64,000 nucleotides of DNA from Gammaproteobacteria bacterium (GCA_024225395.1 JAAEMR010000010.1:1-64000), one strand, 5' to 3'. Shown: positions 47,031-57,690, numbered from the stretch's first letter. Translations and numbers: made by a program. Notes: a model not told the origin generated them from the letters alone.

Positions 47031-47780
47031 ATGAAGAACTATTTAGCCGGGCTTTTTTTTCTGTTTTTAGGAATAACTATAAGCTCAATTTTAAATCTAT
47101 ATATCTCTACTACGATCACCTTAACGGTTTCGGCTTTATTTCTACCTGCCTTTGCTTTTTTGTGGTGGTTGCTGAAGCAAAAAAATCTACAAAAAGTGCA
47201 GCTGCAGGATATATCTCAACGTGTTGAACAGGCCGTTAATAAAGAAAGAGAGCGGATATATAGAAATTTACATGATGACATCGGTGCGCAACTTTTAAAC
47301 CTGGTTTTTAAAGCACCGGATCCTGAGGCGGCTGATATTGCACGTGTAGCATTACAGAATATGCGGGAAGTTATTGCCAAAACAGTCGATAAGCAGTTAT
47401 CACTGCCGGAGTTACTGGGTGATATCAGGGTTGAAATTGAGAATCGATTATCTAATACTGCTATCAAACTAAACTGGAATATCCCTCATGACTTATTGGA
47501 AAAACCTCTTCAGGCCAGTCAGATAATTTCCATCAGTCGAATTTTTCGTGAAGGCTTGAGTAATACCTTGAAACATTCCAATGCCACTGAAGTGACATTC
47601 GAAGCACGATCAAGTGATGATGAACTCACGTTGTCGCTATCAGATAATGGAATCGGGAAGCTCTCGCCTGGTAAAGGAAGGGGGCTTGCTTCAATGCAAC
47701 AGCGAGCAAAGAAAATAAAGGCGCAACTTGAGGTTACTAATCTGCAACCTCATGGAATCATGGTTAAAATAATATTATGA
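47031..47780 (+). CDS. sensor histidine kinase, NarX/DegS type (HisKA_3)
   Basis: 249 aa from ATG 47031 with AAGGGGTG upstream; the GTG at 47022 is the alternative. Two membrane helices (about 5-25 and 30-48) have almost no sensor loop between them. The dimerisation/phosphoacceptor motif RERIYRNLHDDIGAQLL (H81) and an HATPase domain follow, with EGLSNTLKHSNATEV and LSDNGIGK. It autophosphorylates and passes phosphate to the NarL-type regulator encoded 44 bp downstream. The sensing mode is probably intramembrane or cytosolic. Confidence 0.88.
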   Translation: MKNYLAGLFFLFLGITISSILNLYISTTITLTVSALFLPAFAFLWWLLKQKNLQKVQLQDISQRVEQAVNKERERIYRNLHDDIGAQLLNLVFKAPDPEAADIARVALQNMREVIAKTVDKQLSLPELLGDIRVEIENRLSNTAIKLNWNIPHDLLEKPLQASQIISISRIFREGLSNTLKHSNATEVTFEARSSDDELTLSLSDNGIGKLSPGKGRGLASMQQRAKKIKAQLEVTNLQPHGIMVKIIL

Positions 47781-47824
47781 TCTGTGTCACTTATTGTTTC
47801 ATATAGCCGGTTTATTATTGAACC

Positions 47825-48466
47825 ATGAATAATGACATAATTATAAATAGTGGTTTTATACTGGAAGATCATTACCCGACTTTTGAATGGTTAAAGCAAG
47901 CACTGGAATATTGCTTTCCTGATATTCAGGTGACTCATGCCACTACCATTGCCCAGGCAGAAGGTATGCTTACTGATTTTTCTCCTGATATTGCTTTAAT
48001 AGATCTGGGGTTACCTGACGGCTCAGGGCTTGAAATTTTAAAAGTCTTACAACAGGTGTCTTCACAAACACTCAGGATAGTGACCACTACATTTAGTGAT
48101 GATGAGCACCTGTTTTCAGCATTGCAGGCTGGTGCACAGGGTTATATTCTGAAAGAACAGGAGGTAGCGCAAATTTCTCAATTACTAACTGCAGCAGTTT
48201 CAGGTCAACCGGCTTTATCACCACAAATAGCTCGTCGTATCTTAAGCCATTTTCAACCTGAAATAGAAAAGGGTGAATTAACGCCTCGACTGTCAGAAGT
48301 TCTGCAGTTAATTGCCAAAGGCTACAAGAATAAAGAGGTCGCTGAATTACTGGAAATCAGTTCTCATACTGTGAACGGTTATATTAAGGATATTTATCGA
48401 ATCTTAGGTATCAGCAGCCGGTCAGAAGCCACTCTAGAAGCGACAAAACGCGGTTTGATTCGTTAA
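47825..48466 (+). CDS. NarL/FixJ-family response regulator
   Basis: 213 aa. Receiver domain with the phosphoacceptor in IALIDLGLPDGSG (about D60), an acidic pair E14-D15, and a lysine in ILKEQEV. The C-terminal LuxR-type helix-turn-helix reads LTPRLSEVLQLIAKGYKNKE and ISSHTVNGYIKDIYRILG. It is the partner of the preceding kinase. The target genes are not evident, though the propeller-protein gene upstream of the kinase is divergent and could be one. Confidence 0.9.
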   Translation: MNNDIIINSGFILEDHYPTFEWLKQALEYCFPDIQVTHATTIAQAEGMLTDFSPDIALIDLGLPDGSGLEILKVLQQVSSQTLRIVTTTFSDDEHLFSALQAGAQGYILKEQEVAQISQLLTAAVSGQPALSPQIARRILSHFQPEIEKGELTPRLSEVLQLIAKGYKNKEVAELLEISSHTVNGYIKDIYRILGISSRSEATLEATKRGLIR

Positions 48467-48534
48467 ATATTTTAACAATAAATGATTTCTCTTTATCTCT
48501 GATTAGGCAGCATCCTGTAGACCATTACGTGGTA

Positions 48535-50850
48535 TTAATTTGTTAATGAAGCGATTCGATTTGATGACTTAATCACTCGTACGTGATCTTCACCAAAATA
48601 TTTAATTAATAATTTATGGCTACGATTGAGGTGTTCTAATGCTTTCTCTGGTTCACCGCTGATCCCCAGACTTTCACCATAATTATTTTCAATAATTGCG
48701 TAATAAACATGATTTTTACCCAGTTGGTCATTTAAACCAATAAGTAGTTTATTAAATTCATCGTGTGCTTCTGTATGACGATTGCTATTCATCAATAACA
48801 TGGCAAGATTATTACGAAGGGGGAATAGTTCGATAATAGAGCGCCCCTGTTTTTTCTCGAGTTGTGACAAGGCAGCTCTGTAGAGCCTTTCTGCTTCTTT
48901 CAAATTTCCAAGGTCTTCAAGCACAAACCCTCTCATGCTCATAATCTGAATCATTTTTTCATCTTCAAGTGGATGTGCTTTTGATTGTATTAATAACTCT
49001 TCACTTAACTGATCAGCTTTATCATATTTTTTTGAATTTACCAGAACATTTAACAGGTTCATTGCGGTAGAAACGGTGCGTGTATGAGTCTTGCCGTAGA
49101 CCTTAGTTCTTACCTCTAAAATTTGATTAAAGATGACTTCTGCATTATCAAATTCATTTTTATTGATCAGGATAGCGCCAAGATCATTCAAGGAAAAAAG
49201 TGTTTCAGGATGTTCACTGCCGTAAACTTCCTTTTTAAGCTTTATAACGGCTGTCATTTTTTCTTCTGCTTTTTCAAACTGACTATCCTCTCGAAGCATA
49301 GATGCAAAAACATGCATCGCTTCCAGGCGTTGTGCATTTTTTTCAGGCAAAATATTTTCCGGCAGGGTTAATACTTTCTCCAGTCTGTCAAATGATGCTT
49401 TTAAATCGCCTTCGGCTCCATCCATTGTCGCTAACTCGATCTGAATACTGATCCAGTTTTTACTTCCTTCTACGAATTTAATGCCGGCAAATGTTTTACG
49501 GGCAGCGTCACGTTCTCCTTCGGCGGATTCAATAATTCCCCGGACAAGATGACACTCGTTTATCATGTCAGTATTTTCAGACGATAATATTGCCAGGCCA
49601 GATTTAACCTGTTGGTGAGCTTCCCGATAATTACCCAGAGATCGTAGTGAGTCAGCTAAAGTGCAATGAATGCTCGCTTTAAGAATGGGATCTTTTATAT
49701 TTGGCTTAATATTTTCGGCAGCACCTAAAACCAGCTCTCGCACGGTTAGATCAGAACCTTTACCCAGGTCGGGATTAGCAGAGGCCAGCATATCAATTAA
49801 AAAATCTGAAATAATATTGGCTTTTTGCATTTGTATTTCAGTTTCCTGCCGGGCTTTTTTTTCATTAATGGCAAACCAGCTTGAAACACCAGCCGCCAAA
49901 GTGGCCATCAAAAATGTAAATATGGCCAGTGATACAGGAAGTTTGTGCCTGACAAAAATTTGCTTCATTTCGTCCCAGGTATTCGGTGCCGTAGCACGAA
50001 CCTTTTCTCCGTTACTGAAACGAGTCAGATCATCAACGAAATCTTTTGCCGATAGATATCTATCGCTGATATTCCTGGAAATAGACTGAGAGAGAATACG
50101 GTCAAGCTCTTCATTGATATGCGGATTATAAGTTGAAGCAGGTTTGGGTATTGAGTTTAATACCCTGTCTAGAGATTCTGCCAAACCCAGTCCATGTAAT
50201 TCAAAAGGGTGACAACCTGCAAGCAACTCATAGGCGATTATTCCAACAGCGTACAGGTCAGAAGTTACAGCTATCTTATTGGTATCAGCCTGAATTTGTT
50301 CAGGGCTCATGTAAGGTAAAGTCCCCAGTATTTGTCCATCCATGGTCAGACGGGTTAAATCAGGCAGGTTTTCATTAATGACTTTGGCTATTCCAAAGTC
50401 GAGAATATGGACTCTCCCCTGTTTATCGACCAGAATGTTTGCGGGTTTTAAATCCCTGTGCAGAACACCTCGCTCATGGGCATATTGTATGATTTCGCCA
50501 CATTGCTGAAGTAATGAGATAATTTTATTTTGGGATAAAGAGCGATCGACTACGTATTGATCAAGAGATGAGCCTTCAATGTATTCCATCGCCAGGTAAG
50601 GTGATCCCTGATCCGTCATGCCTGAATCCAGCAGGGAAGATATGCCCGGATGGTTTAAACGGGATAAAATTCCTATTTCTTTTTGAAAGCGTTTTAGTAA
50701 CGATTCCTTTCCATTTAATTGAAATATTTTTACAGCACGTTTTTCATTTTTATAATCAGCTAAAAATACCTGGGCACTGGCTCCTGTCCCTAATAAGGTA
50801 ATGAAATTATAATCCGTAATTGAATTGCTTGATGAATGGTTACTGAGCAT
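48535..50850 (-). CDS. membrane-bound Ser/Thr protein kinase with TPR-like C-terminal region
   Basis: About 771 aa from ATG 50850 (or 776 from 50865; no clear ribosome site for either). The N-terminal Hanks-type kinase has the glycine loop LLGTGASAQVFLAD, VAL-type lysine in RAVKIF, catalytic loop VLHRDLKPANILV, DFGIAKV and SPEQIQ. A membrane helix lies near residue 315 (LAIFTFLMATLAAGV). The C-terminal half is a run of TPR-like helical repeats (for example GNYREAHQQVKSGLAIL). By family it phosphorylates Ser/Thr in response to partners bound by the repeats. It is convergent with the two-component genes, and no cognate phosphatase is nearby. Confidence 0.88.
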   Translation of the reverse strand: MLSNHSSSNSITDYNFITLLGTGASAQVFLADYKNEKRAVKIFQLNGKESLLKRFQKEIGILSRLNHPGISSLLDSGMTDQGSPYLAMEYIEGSSLDQYVVDRSLSQNKIISLLQQCGEIIQYAHERGVLHRDLKPANILVDKQGRVHILDFGIAKVINENLPDLTRLTMDGQILGTLPYMSPEQIQADTNKIAVTSDLYAVGIIAYELLAGCHPFELHGLGLAESLDRVLNSIPKPASTYNPHINEELDRILSQSISRNISDRYLSAKDFVDDLTRFSNGEKVRATAPNTWDEMKQIFVRHKLPVSLAIFTFLMATLAAGVSSWFAINEKKARQETEIQMQKANIISDFLIDMLASANPDLGKGSDLTVRELVLGAAENIKPNIKDPILKASIHCTLADSLRSLGNYREAHQQVKSGLAILSSENTDMINECHLVRGIIESAEGERDAARKTFAGIKFVEGSKNWISIQIELATMDGAEGDLKASFDRLEKVLTLPENILPEKNAQRLEAMHVFASMLREDSQFEKAEEKMTAVIKLKKEVYGSEHPETLFSLNDLGAILINKNEFDNAEVIFNQILEVRTKVYGKTHTRTVSTAMNLLNVLVNSKKYDKADQLSEELLIQSKAHPLEDEKMIQIMSMRGFVLEDLGNLKEAERLYRAALSQLEKKQGRSIIELFPLRNNLAMLLMNSNRHTEAHDEFNKLLIGLNDQLGKNHVYYAIIENNYGESLGISGEPEKALEHLNRSHKLLIKYFGEDHVRVIKSSNRIASLTN

Positions 50851-51139
50851 AAAAAATACATACAAAAATTATAGGGGCAATCATCAGGCAAAGTGTCATC
50901 CAGTAGTTAAAATGTCAAGTTAAAGTGGAAGCACTTGCTGTTGCCTGTCAGCTTGCTTCTACTCTGTCTAGCGTGGCTTAATTAATGGGTTGGCTTTTGA
51001 TCTTTAATCATTAGATAATTCCCTGTATTTGTTAATAAACTAATCTTGATAATTGTTCAGTTTATTTATTTATTTTTTCCACGTTAATTCAGGCTGTAAA
51101 CCAGTGCCAAATACCCGGGTGAGAAAGGTAATTGTGAAC

Positions 51140-52879
51140 ATGCGCAATGGCTGGCGTTGTCTGCTGGTTCTGGTTCTTTACGTTTGGTCTTCAATTTTAC
51201 CGGCTGCCACAGATGTTGAAATTCTGGTCAAGGGTTTAGACAAAAATCTGGAACAGAATGTTCGTTTGTTTATCAGTATCGAACAGCAAAAAAACCATGC
51301 CTTGTTGAATGCAGGCAGGTTGAAACGTCTGCATCAAAAAGCGCCCGGGGAAATTGAGCAAGCCTTACAGCCTTTTGGTTATTATCGTCCAGACATTAAT
51401 TCACAGCTTCACCCGTTAGAGGATAATCGCTGGCAGGCGATTTACCAGGTAGACCCTGGACCGGCCATCACCATCGCAGAATTTAACCTTCGGGTTAACC
51501 CTGAGATACAGGCTGATGAGGCGTTTAATAAATTTCTCAATAACCTCCCGCTAAATTCAGGAGATGTATTTCTGCATCAGGAGTACGAGTCTATAAAGAC
51601 TGCTTTACTGCGCCTGGCTTCAGAGAGGGGCTATTTTGATGCGCACTTTCCAGAGCATATTGTATCTATTGACCTGGAGAAATATGAGGCCAGGGTGCAG
51701 TTGTTGTTTGAGGGTGGGTACAGGTATAAATTTGGTGATGTCATGGTCACCGGTAATGTGCTGGAACCGGAATTGCTAGATCGCTACATGAACTGGGAAA
51801 AAGGAGCGGAATATCAACTCAGGAAGTTAGTCAGTTTGCAGCATACTTTAAGTGATAGTAATTACTTTCAATCGGTTGAAATTACACCCGGTCAGCCGCA
51901 ATTTACTACTCAACAAATACCGGTTAACCTGACTCTAACACCCCGTAACAAAAGTATTTATAGTATCGGACTTGGTTATGGAACGGATACGGGTGCTCGT
52001 GCAAAACTAGGCTATGAGAAGCCGTTGGTTAATGCTCGAGGCCATCAAATTAAGACTGAATTTGATATATCTGAAATCGGAAATACGCTGAGTGCAAGTT
52101 ATTCGGTACCGGTACTGGATCCACGTACTGACCGGCTTGTATATAGCGTCGAGTTGACGGATGAGGAAACTGATACGAATGAGAGTCGATTGCAGACAGT
52201 GGGGGTGAGCTTGAATCAGACTCGTGGTGACTGGCGTGAAAAGTTGTTTCTGGAGTTACAGCAGGAGGATTATAGTGTTGCTGATATCGATGACCAGGTA
52301 ACGTCATTAGTACCAGGGGTAAGCTGGAGCAGAATCTGGGGTTCGGACGTTATCTATACGCTGGATGGCATACGTCTTAATATCGGTTTAAAAGGAGCGA
52401 CAGAAGAAATACTGTCTGATTTTAATTTTATCCAGCTTAAAACCGGTATCAAGTTCATTCACCGTTTAGCCGAGAGATATCGTTTCATCGTACGAGGCAG
52501 TCTTGGCATCACCTGGACGGATGAATTTGTGGAACTGCCTTCCTCGTTACGTTTCTTTGCCGGTGGTACACAAAGCGTACGTGGCTATGCCTATGAGTCG
52601 CTGGGACCGACAGATGAGAGCGGAGAAGTTGTGGGCGGTAATCATTTGATGGTAGGTAGCATAGAGTTTGAACATTTATTGACTAACAAGTGGGGTGTGG
52701 CCCTTTTTACAGATGCTGGAAATGCGCTTGATAGTTTTAAAGATGAACTGGAAATTGGAGCCGGCCTCGGCCTACGCTGGAAATCACCGGTGGGTTCAAT
52801 AAGAATAGATTTTGCGAGTGCTCTTACTGCCGATGGAGAACCGTGGCGCATACATATTAATATAGGGCCGGATTTATGA
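51140..52879 (+). CDS. tamA: outer-membrane translocation/assembly protein TamA
   Basis: About 579 aa from ATG 51140; the longer frame from 51053 adds 29 residues with no signal-peptide logic. A signal peptide ends near LPAA, three POTRA domains follow, and a 16-stranded Omp85 barrel closes the protein. The family loop-6 region reads FFAGGTQSVRGYAYESLGP (VRGY motif), and the C terminus ends IHINIGPDL. It works with TamB, whose gene overlaps its stop by 4 bp, in outer-membrane protein insertion or phospholipid transport. Confidence 0.93.
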   Translation: MRNGWRCLLVLVLYVWSSILPAATDVEILVKGLDKNLEQNVRLFISIEQQKNHALLNAGRLKRLHQKAPGEIEQALQPFGYYRPDINSQLHPLEDNRWQAIYQVDPGPAITIAEFNLRVNPEIQADEAFNKFLNNLPLNSGDVFLHQEYESIKTALLRLASERGYFDAHFPEHIVSIDLEKYEARVQLLFEGGYRYKFGDVMVTGNVLEPELLDRYMNWEKGAEYQLRKLVSLQHTLSDSNYFQSVEITPGQPQFTTQQIPVNLTLTPRNKSIYSIGLGYGTDTGARAKLGYEKPLVNARGHQIKTEFDISEIGNTLSASYSVPVLDPRTDRLVYSVELTDEETDTNESRLQTVGVSLNQTRGDWREKLFLELQQEDYSVADIDDQVTSLVPGVSWSRIWGSDVIYTLDGIRLNIGLKGATEEILSDFNFIQLKTGIKFIHRLAERYRFIVRGSLGITWTDEFVELPSSLRFFAGGTQSVRGYAYESLGPTDESGEVVGGNHLMVGSIEFEHLLTNKWGVALFTDAGNALDSFKDELEIGAGLGLRWKSPVGSIRIDFASALTADGEPWRIHINIGPDL

Positions 52880-55800
52880 CACGGCGCTGGATATGGATTG
52901 TGCTCGTCATGTTGCTCATACCGATGATATCTACGGCCTGGCTCACCTTAACTGAAGATGGGTTGTTATGGCTTTATCAACAGGCTAAATCCTATATTCC
53001 CGGACAGCTTAATATAACCCGTGTGCAAGGGAGGTTGATCGGTCCGGTTATTTTAAGCGGCATAGAATATGAGCAGTCAGGCTTACATATTCAGAGTCAA
53101 CGAGTCGAGGTTAACTGGCACCCCGAACGACTGATTTATTCCCGCGCCGAGATTAGCAAGTTGCACATTCAGGGTTTAGATATTGATCTGCCCCGGACGC
53201 AGTCAAATGAACAGGTGAGTAAAAAAACTGTTGTTCTTCCTGATGTCAAATTACCGATAGATTTAACCATCAGTAACATACAGCTTGGAAGTATCAACAT
53301 TCTTCAGGCCGGACAGGTCACCCGGCTTAAACAGATCAATGCTTCAGTAAAGTCCAGTTTTAACCAGGTCAATATTGAACAGCTGGATGTTTTATCCGGT
53401 GAGCACCAGTTAAGTTTAACGGGAAAAATAACACCTTCAGGAAAATACCTGCATGATCTGAATGTAGAGTGGCAGACACGCCTTGCCAGTGGTGATGCTC
53501 TGCAGGGTAAGGGAAGAATAGCCGGTAATATTGAAAAAACCCGTATCATTCAACAGTTAAAAAAACCATCATCATTAAGGCTGGAAGTTGATGCTTTCAA
53601 GTTACTGCAGCAACCTGCCTGGCAGGCCAAAATAGATTTGCAAAAATTTGATTCTGCACAGTGGAAAATAGAATTTCCTGAATTGACAGCAGCGCTTAAG
53701 GCCACCGCAAGGGGTGACCTGAGTACAGCAGAAGTTTCTGGCCAGCTTGATGCGCAACGTGATGATACCGGGCCATTTAAAGCTGCTTTTAATTTGCAGT
53801 GGCTGCAACAGAAAGTTTTGAAGATTGATGATTTAAATTTGCAGCTTGAAAAAAGTGACACCTCGATTAAGGCACAGGGTCAATGGAAACCGGGTAATGC
53901 CGGGGGAGAGGTAGAACTGGATCTGGATTGGAAAAACCTGCGCTGGCCGATACAACAGAAAGCGATGTTTAACAGTGCCAATGGTAAAGGTCGTTTAGAA
54001 GGCGGAATGCAAAGTTACCGTTTTAACCTCGAAACCGATAAGCCTTTAGCAGAATTACCAGCTTCCAGCTGGATTGTTCGTGGCGAGGGCAATCAGCATG
54101 AAGTGATCTTTGAAAAAATACGGGTCAACACTCTTGAGGGTGAAATAGAGGTAAAGGGAAAGCTCAACTTGTCACCCCAATTGAGCTGGCAGGCAGAGGT
54201 TGGCGCAACTAATATCAACCCTGTTTCGCTTTACCCCGAGTGGCCGGGCAAATTGAATTTGGCATTGAAAAACAAGGGAAAACTTGTTGATGGACAGGTA
54301 GATACCGAAGTCGATATCGACAGTCTCAATGGCTCACTGCGTGAATATCCGGTGGAGCTGCAAGGTCAGTTGAGCTGGCAACAACACAGGCTTGATATCA
54401 AGAATCTCAATTTTCACTCTGGTGATTCGACTTTAAAAGCGGATGGTAAGGTCGATCAGGATTTGCAACTTAACTGGTCCATTCAATCCAGTGATCTGAC
54501 TCAGCTATATCCTGCTATAAAGGGTGAGCTTTATGCGTCTGGCAAGTTAAACGGGAGCCGGGAAAATCCATTGCTGAAAGCGAAAGTGAAGGCGAAAGCT
54601 CTGTCATACCTCGATTACCGGGCAGGGGCAATAGAAGGTGAGTTCAAGGTAGAGCCGACTAATCTGCAACGACTGGATCTCAATCTCAAGGGCACTAATG
54701 TCAGCTTCCAGCAATATACAGTGGCTTCACTTAATATCCTTGGTAATGCGCAGAAGCTGCAGCTTAAGGTTGACTCAGAAGAACTCGACGTCGATATAGA
54801 ATTAACAGGAAAAGCTCAGCAAGATGGGTGGAAAGGTCAAATAAGACGCGCAAATATAGATTCAAAAGAGTTGCAGCAATGGCAGTTAAAAAAGCCCGCG
54901 AAGCTTAGTTTTGGGCGAGATAGAGTACAGCTGCAGCAACTTTGCTGGGTCAACCCGGCTACCGAACAGGCAAAGACCAGCTTGTGTGCCAGGCTTAAAC
55001 GAAAAGGCGAAAGCTGGCATTCTAAGCTGCAACTTGAGCAGTTTTCGATGCTGTTATTTAAGCCCTGGCTTCCCCGGGATTTAATTATTGACGGTCTTAT
55101 TGATGTACGAGCTGATATGAAACTGGAGAAGGATAGAGTCACTGGTGAAACAACCATCGATCTGTCACAAGGTAAAATTGACTACCCGGTGATAGACGGT
55201 GAAAGGATGCAGCGGATATACAATGGAGGAAAAATACAATTGTCATTGACCAGGCAGGGGCTGATTTCAACAGCCGACATCAATTTGCCAGATGATGAAA
55301 AGCTGCAGGCTGATTTATCATTACCCGGGGCTAATTTGCTGACACTCAATCTTCAGCAGCAACCCCTTAAGGGACAGGTTAACCTGGTGCTGCATAAGCT
55401 TGATTTCATCGACCTGTTAGTTCCGGAGGTTGAAAGGTTGCAGGGTGAACTGGCTGTGAATGTGGCACTTTCAGGTTCTGTAGATTTACCCCTTGTTAAA
55501 GGGAAGGTCGATTTTAAACAGGGAGCTTTGAGCATTCCCAGAATGGGTCTGAAGATTGATAAACTGACCTTAAAGGGGAGTAGTACGGATTTTAATGAAG
55601 CCTCTTACTCTTTAACGGCTGCTTCGGGTAACGGTGACATAAAGGTTACCGGTACCGCCCTGATCGATCAGCAGTCTGACTGGTCTGTAGATATGAATAT
55701 AAAAGGTCAGGACTTTGAAGTCTCTCATATACCTGAAGCGAGTGTGTCGGTTTCACCTGATTTATCTATCAAGCTTAAACAACATGTTATCGAAATAAAT

Positions 55801-56619
55801 GGCAAAGTAATTATTCCCTACGCACACATAGAGCCTCGTGATGTTTCTACAGCTACCAGGGTATCCAGTGATGTAGTCATTGTAGGGGGGCAGCAACAGG
55901 TGAAAGAAAAGTGGGGAGTTATTTCCCGGGTAAATCTGGCGCTGGGTGATCGCGTTCATTTTTTTGGTTATGGCCTGGAAGGGCGACTGGGCGGAAAGAT
56001 GTTACTGCTTGATGACCCGGGGCTGCCAACTCGTGCCAGCGGTGAAATTACTATTGATGAAGGTCGGTATCGTGCCTATGGTCAGCGACTGGATATCGAA
56101 AAAGGCAGGCTGTTGTTTTCGGGTGGTCCATTGACTAAACCGGGGCTGGATGTGCGTGCCGTGCGAAAAGTGAACACGGTGACTGCCGGAATTAGAGTGA
56201 AAGGTTATGTGGATGAACCCACGGTTGAGTTGTTCTCGGTACCTGCCATGGGTCAGACTGAGATGCTGTCTTATCTAATTCTTGGACGCCCTGTAGACAG
56301 TGCTTCTAACGAGGAAGGCGCGACTATGGCAAAAGCAGCGCTGGCGCTTGGTTTAACCGGAGGAGATAAGCTGGCCAGGAACCTGCGCGATAAATTTGGT
56401 CTGGATGAAATGCGCGTTGCCTCCAGTGATGACGGTGACCAGGCTTCACTGGTTGTCGGTCGATATCTGTCACCGAAGCTGTATGTAAGTTATGGAGTTG
56501 GTTTAATTGAGGACTTTAATACAGTCATCGTGCGTTACAAGATTTCAGATCAATGGCAACTCAAAGCTGAAAGTGGAGAAGCAGATGGTGCTGATATTAT
56601 TTATACCATTGAACGTTGA
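52876..56619 (+). CDS. tamB: inner-membrane-anchored TamB (AsmA/DUF490 family)
   Basis: 1247 aa, normal for TamB. One N-terminal membrane helix (about 5-25) is followed by a long periplasmic beta-rich groove and the conserved C-terminal DUF490 domain with FGYGLEGRLGGKMLLLDD (about 1030-1050) and GMGQTEMLSYLILGRP-like sequence VPAMGQTEMLSYLILG. It spans the periplasm and partners TamA; family work also supports a role in phospholipid transport to the outer membrane. ATGA overlap with tamA indicates co-translation. Confidence 0.93.
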   Translation: MTRRWIWIVLVMLLIPMISTAWLTLTEDGLLWLYQQAKSYIPGQLNITRVQGRLIGPVILSGIEYEQSGLHIQSQRVEVNWHPERLIYSRAEISKLHIQGLDIDLPRTQSNEQVSKKTVVLPDVKLPIDLTISNIQLGSINILQAGQVTRLKQINASVKSSFNQVNIEQLDVLSGEHQLSLTGKITPSGKYLHDLNVEWQTRLASGDALQGKGRIAGNIEKTRIIQQLKKPSSLRLEVDAFKLLQQPAWQAKIDLQKFDSAQWKIEFPELTAALKATARGDLSTAEVSGQLDAQRDDTGPFKAAFNLQWLQQKVLKIDDLNLQLEKSDTSIKAQGQWKPGNAGGEVELDLDWKNLRWPIQQKAMFNSANGKGRLEGGMQSYRFNLETDKPLAELPASSWIVRGEGNQHEVIFEKIRVNTLEGEIEVKGKLNLSPQLSWQAEVGATNINPVSLYPEWPGKLNLALKNKGKLVDGQVDTEVDIDSLNGSLREYPVELQGQLSWQQHRLDIKNLNFHSGDSTLKADGKVDQDLQLNWSIQSSDLTQLYPAIKGELYASGKLNGSRENPLLKAKVKAKALSYLDYRAGAIEGEFKVEPTNLQRLDLNLKGTNVSFQQYTVASLNILGNAQKLQLKVDSEELDVDIELTGKAQQDGWKGQIRRANIDSKELQQWQLKKPAKLSFGRDRVQLQQLCWVNPATEQAKTSLCARLKRKGESWHSKLQLEQFSMLLFKPWLPRDLIIDGLIDVRADMKLEKDRVTGETTIDLSQGKIDYPVIDGERMQRIYNGGKIQLSLTRQGLISTADINLPDDEKLQADLSLPGANLLTLNLQQQPLKGQVNLVLHKLDFIDLLVPEVERLQGELAVNVALSGSVDLPLVKGKVDFKQGALSIPRMGLKIDKLTLKGSSTDFNEASYSLTAASGNGDIKVTGTALIDQQSDWSVDMNIKGQDFEVSHIPEASVSVSPDLSIKLKQHVIEINGKVIIPYAHIEPRDVSTATRVSSDVVIVGGQQQVKEKWGVISRVNLALGDRVHFFGYGLEGRLGGKMLLLDDPGLPTRASGEITIDEGRYRAYGQRLDIEKGRLLFSGGPLTKPGLDVRAVRKVNTVTAGIRVKGYVDEPTVELFSVPAMGQTEMLSYLILGRPVDSASNEEGATMAKAALALGLTGGDKLARNLRDKFGLDEMRVASSDDGDQASLVVGRYLSPKLYVSYGVGLIEDFNTVIVRYKISDQWQLKAESGEADGADIIYTIER

Positions 56620-56800
56620 TAGCTGGCTTTGCCGTAAACTTCATTCGAATAACCAGCGCATCATCTTCAGCTTTATGGACATCCTGAGATGTTTGACCGG
56701 TGGAATTTCTCCGTAGGGAATGGTTTGTACCTCGCCAGGATAGTGACGCAATCTGAGCGAACGTACGGTAGTGGATTCTACCGTTCCATCGAGGAAAAAA
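56620..56800 (-). pseudogene. MscS-type mechanosensitive channel fragment, frameshifted
   Basis: Minus-strand frame: DGTVESTTVRSLRLRHYPGE, VQTIPYGEIPPVKHL, matching the MscS beta domain (VExTxxRxTxLR...IPNGEI). A frameshift then moves the homology to VHKAEDDALVIRMKFTAKPA near the tamB stop. The pore helix and most of the channel are absent. A dead fragment. 56801-56943 shows nothing else recognisable. Confidence 0.65.
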
Positions 56801-56943
56801 TATAAAAAAATTGCGATGATGTTGAGTGGAAATTTTATTTATCCGGTTTTAATTATTACTCTGTCCCCGGTGCTTAAGGAGGGCAGATCCGATGGAGTGG
56901 GTGGTAATAATAACAATTGTTTTTATATGATGAGATGAAGAGT

Positions 56944-57215
56944 TTATTTTAATTGATGGTTAAATCCTTCATAGTCGACACTATCACCCTTGCATTCTAT
57001 GTTGTAGCACCTGATTGCAATGGAGCGTCTTTGGGGTTTTCCTTTGAGTCTGTTGATTTCACGTGACATTTCTTCACAACGGGAAGACAGGCTATTATTC
57101 TGATTTTCAGGTTCAGTGGTTAAATGTTGTAAATGATCCTTCTCGGTATTAAATATGATGGAGGGATTCGTTTCATCTGCACTGACGGTAGAAAGAATAT
57201 AACCAATAGTCTCAT
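56944..57215 (-). pseudogene. small secreted protein gene with one-base deletion in the signal peptide
   Basis: AAAGGAG precedes ATG 57215, which begins MRLLVIFF. One extra base near 57187-57190 would join this to TVSADETNPSIIFNTEKD and onward to SIAIRCYNIECKGDSVDYEG at the stop (56946-56944), giving a 90-residue secreted protein with a normal signal peptide and three cysteines. The length (272 nt) is one short of a multiple of three. No family is recognised. Confidence 0.55.
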
Positions 57216-57378
57216 TTCACCGGACTCCTTTTCAATTGATCGCTTTATATAATGCCGCAATATATACAGTTTTGAAGGGGTATTCATAGTTCACAGGACT
57301 TACTGATTTTAAGAGTAATTTTTTCGCTCAGTATGAAGCCAGTGCAGGTTTAATGTTGAAATTCTAAATTCTTCAAAT

Positions 57379-57411
57379 AATATCGGGGGTTGAGAAACTC
57401 CCGATATTTTT
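57379..57411 (+). terminator. strong intrinsic terminator with no gene before it
   Basis: AATATCGGGGGTT-GAGA-AACTCCCGATATT: a 13-bp stem with one G-T pair and a four-base loop, followed by TTT. No plus-strand gene ends within 750 bp upstream. It could end a small RNA starting after about 57240, where TATATAATG resembles a -10 element. Confidence 0.6.
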
Positions 57412-57690
57412 ACTTCCTTTCTACCTGTAGAGGAAATTGCCGGGAAGTTGGCCATCAATTTTGATGTGTATAGTTCTGCGGCTTGTCAGTAATAAGAGAG
57501 TTATTTCCAAATCCAGATCAAAAACACTCGAAAATTTTGATTTTTTACTAATCCTCAGATTTAAAAAACGACTGAAATAAGTAATAATTAGATATTGACG
57601 AGTTATTCAAACAACTCTCAGAGATGGTTAAAACAGATAGAGCTACACACTGAGAAAAGACATAAATTAACCACAGTTAAAAAGTGAATA

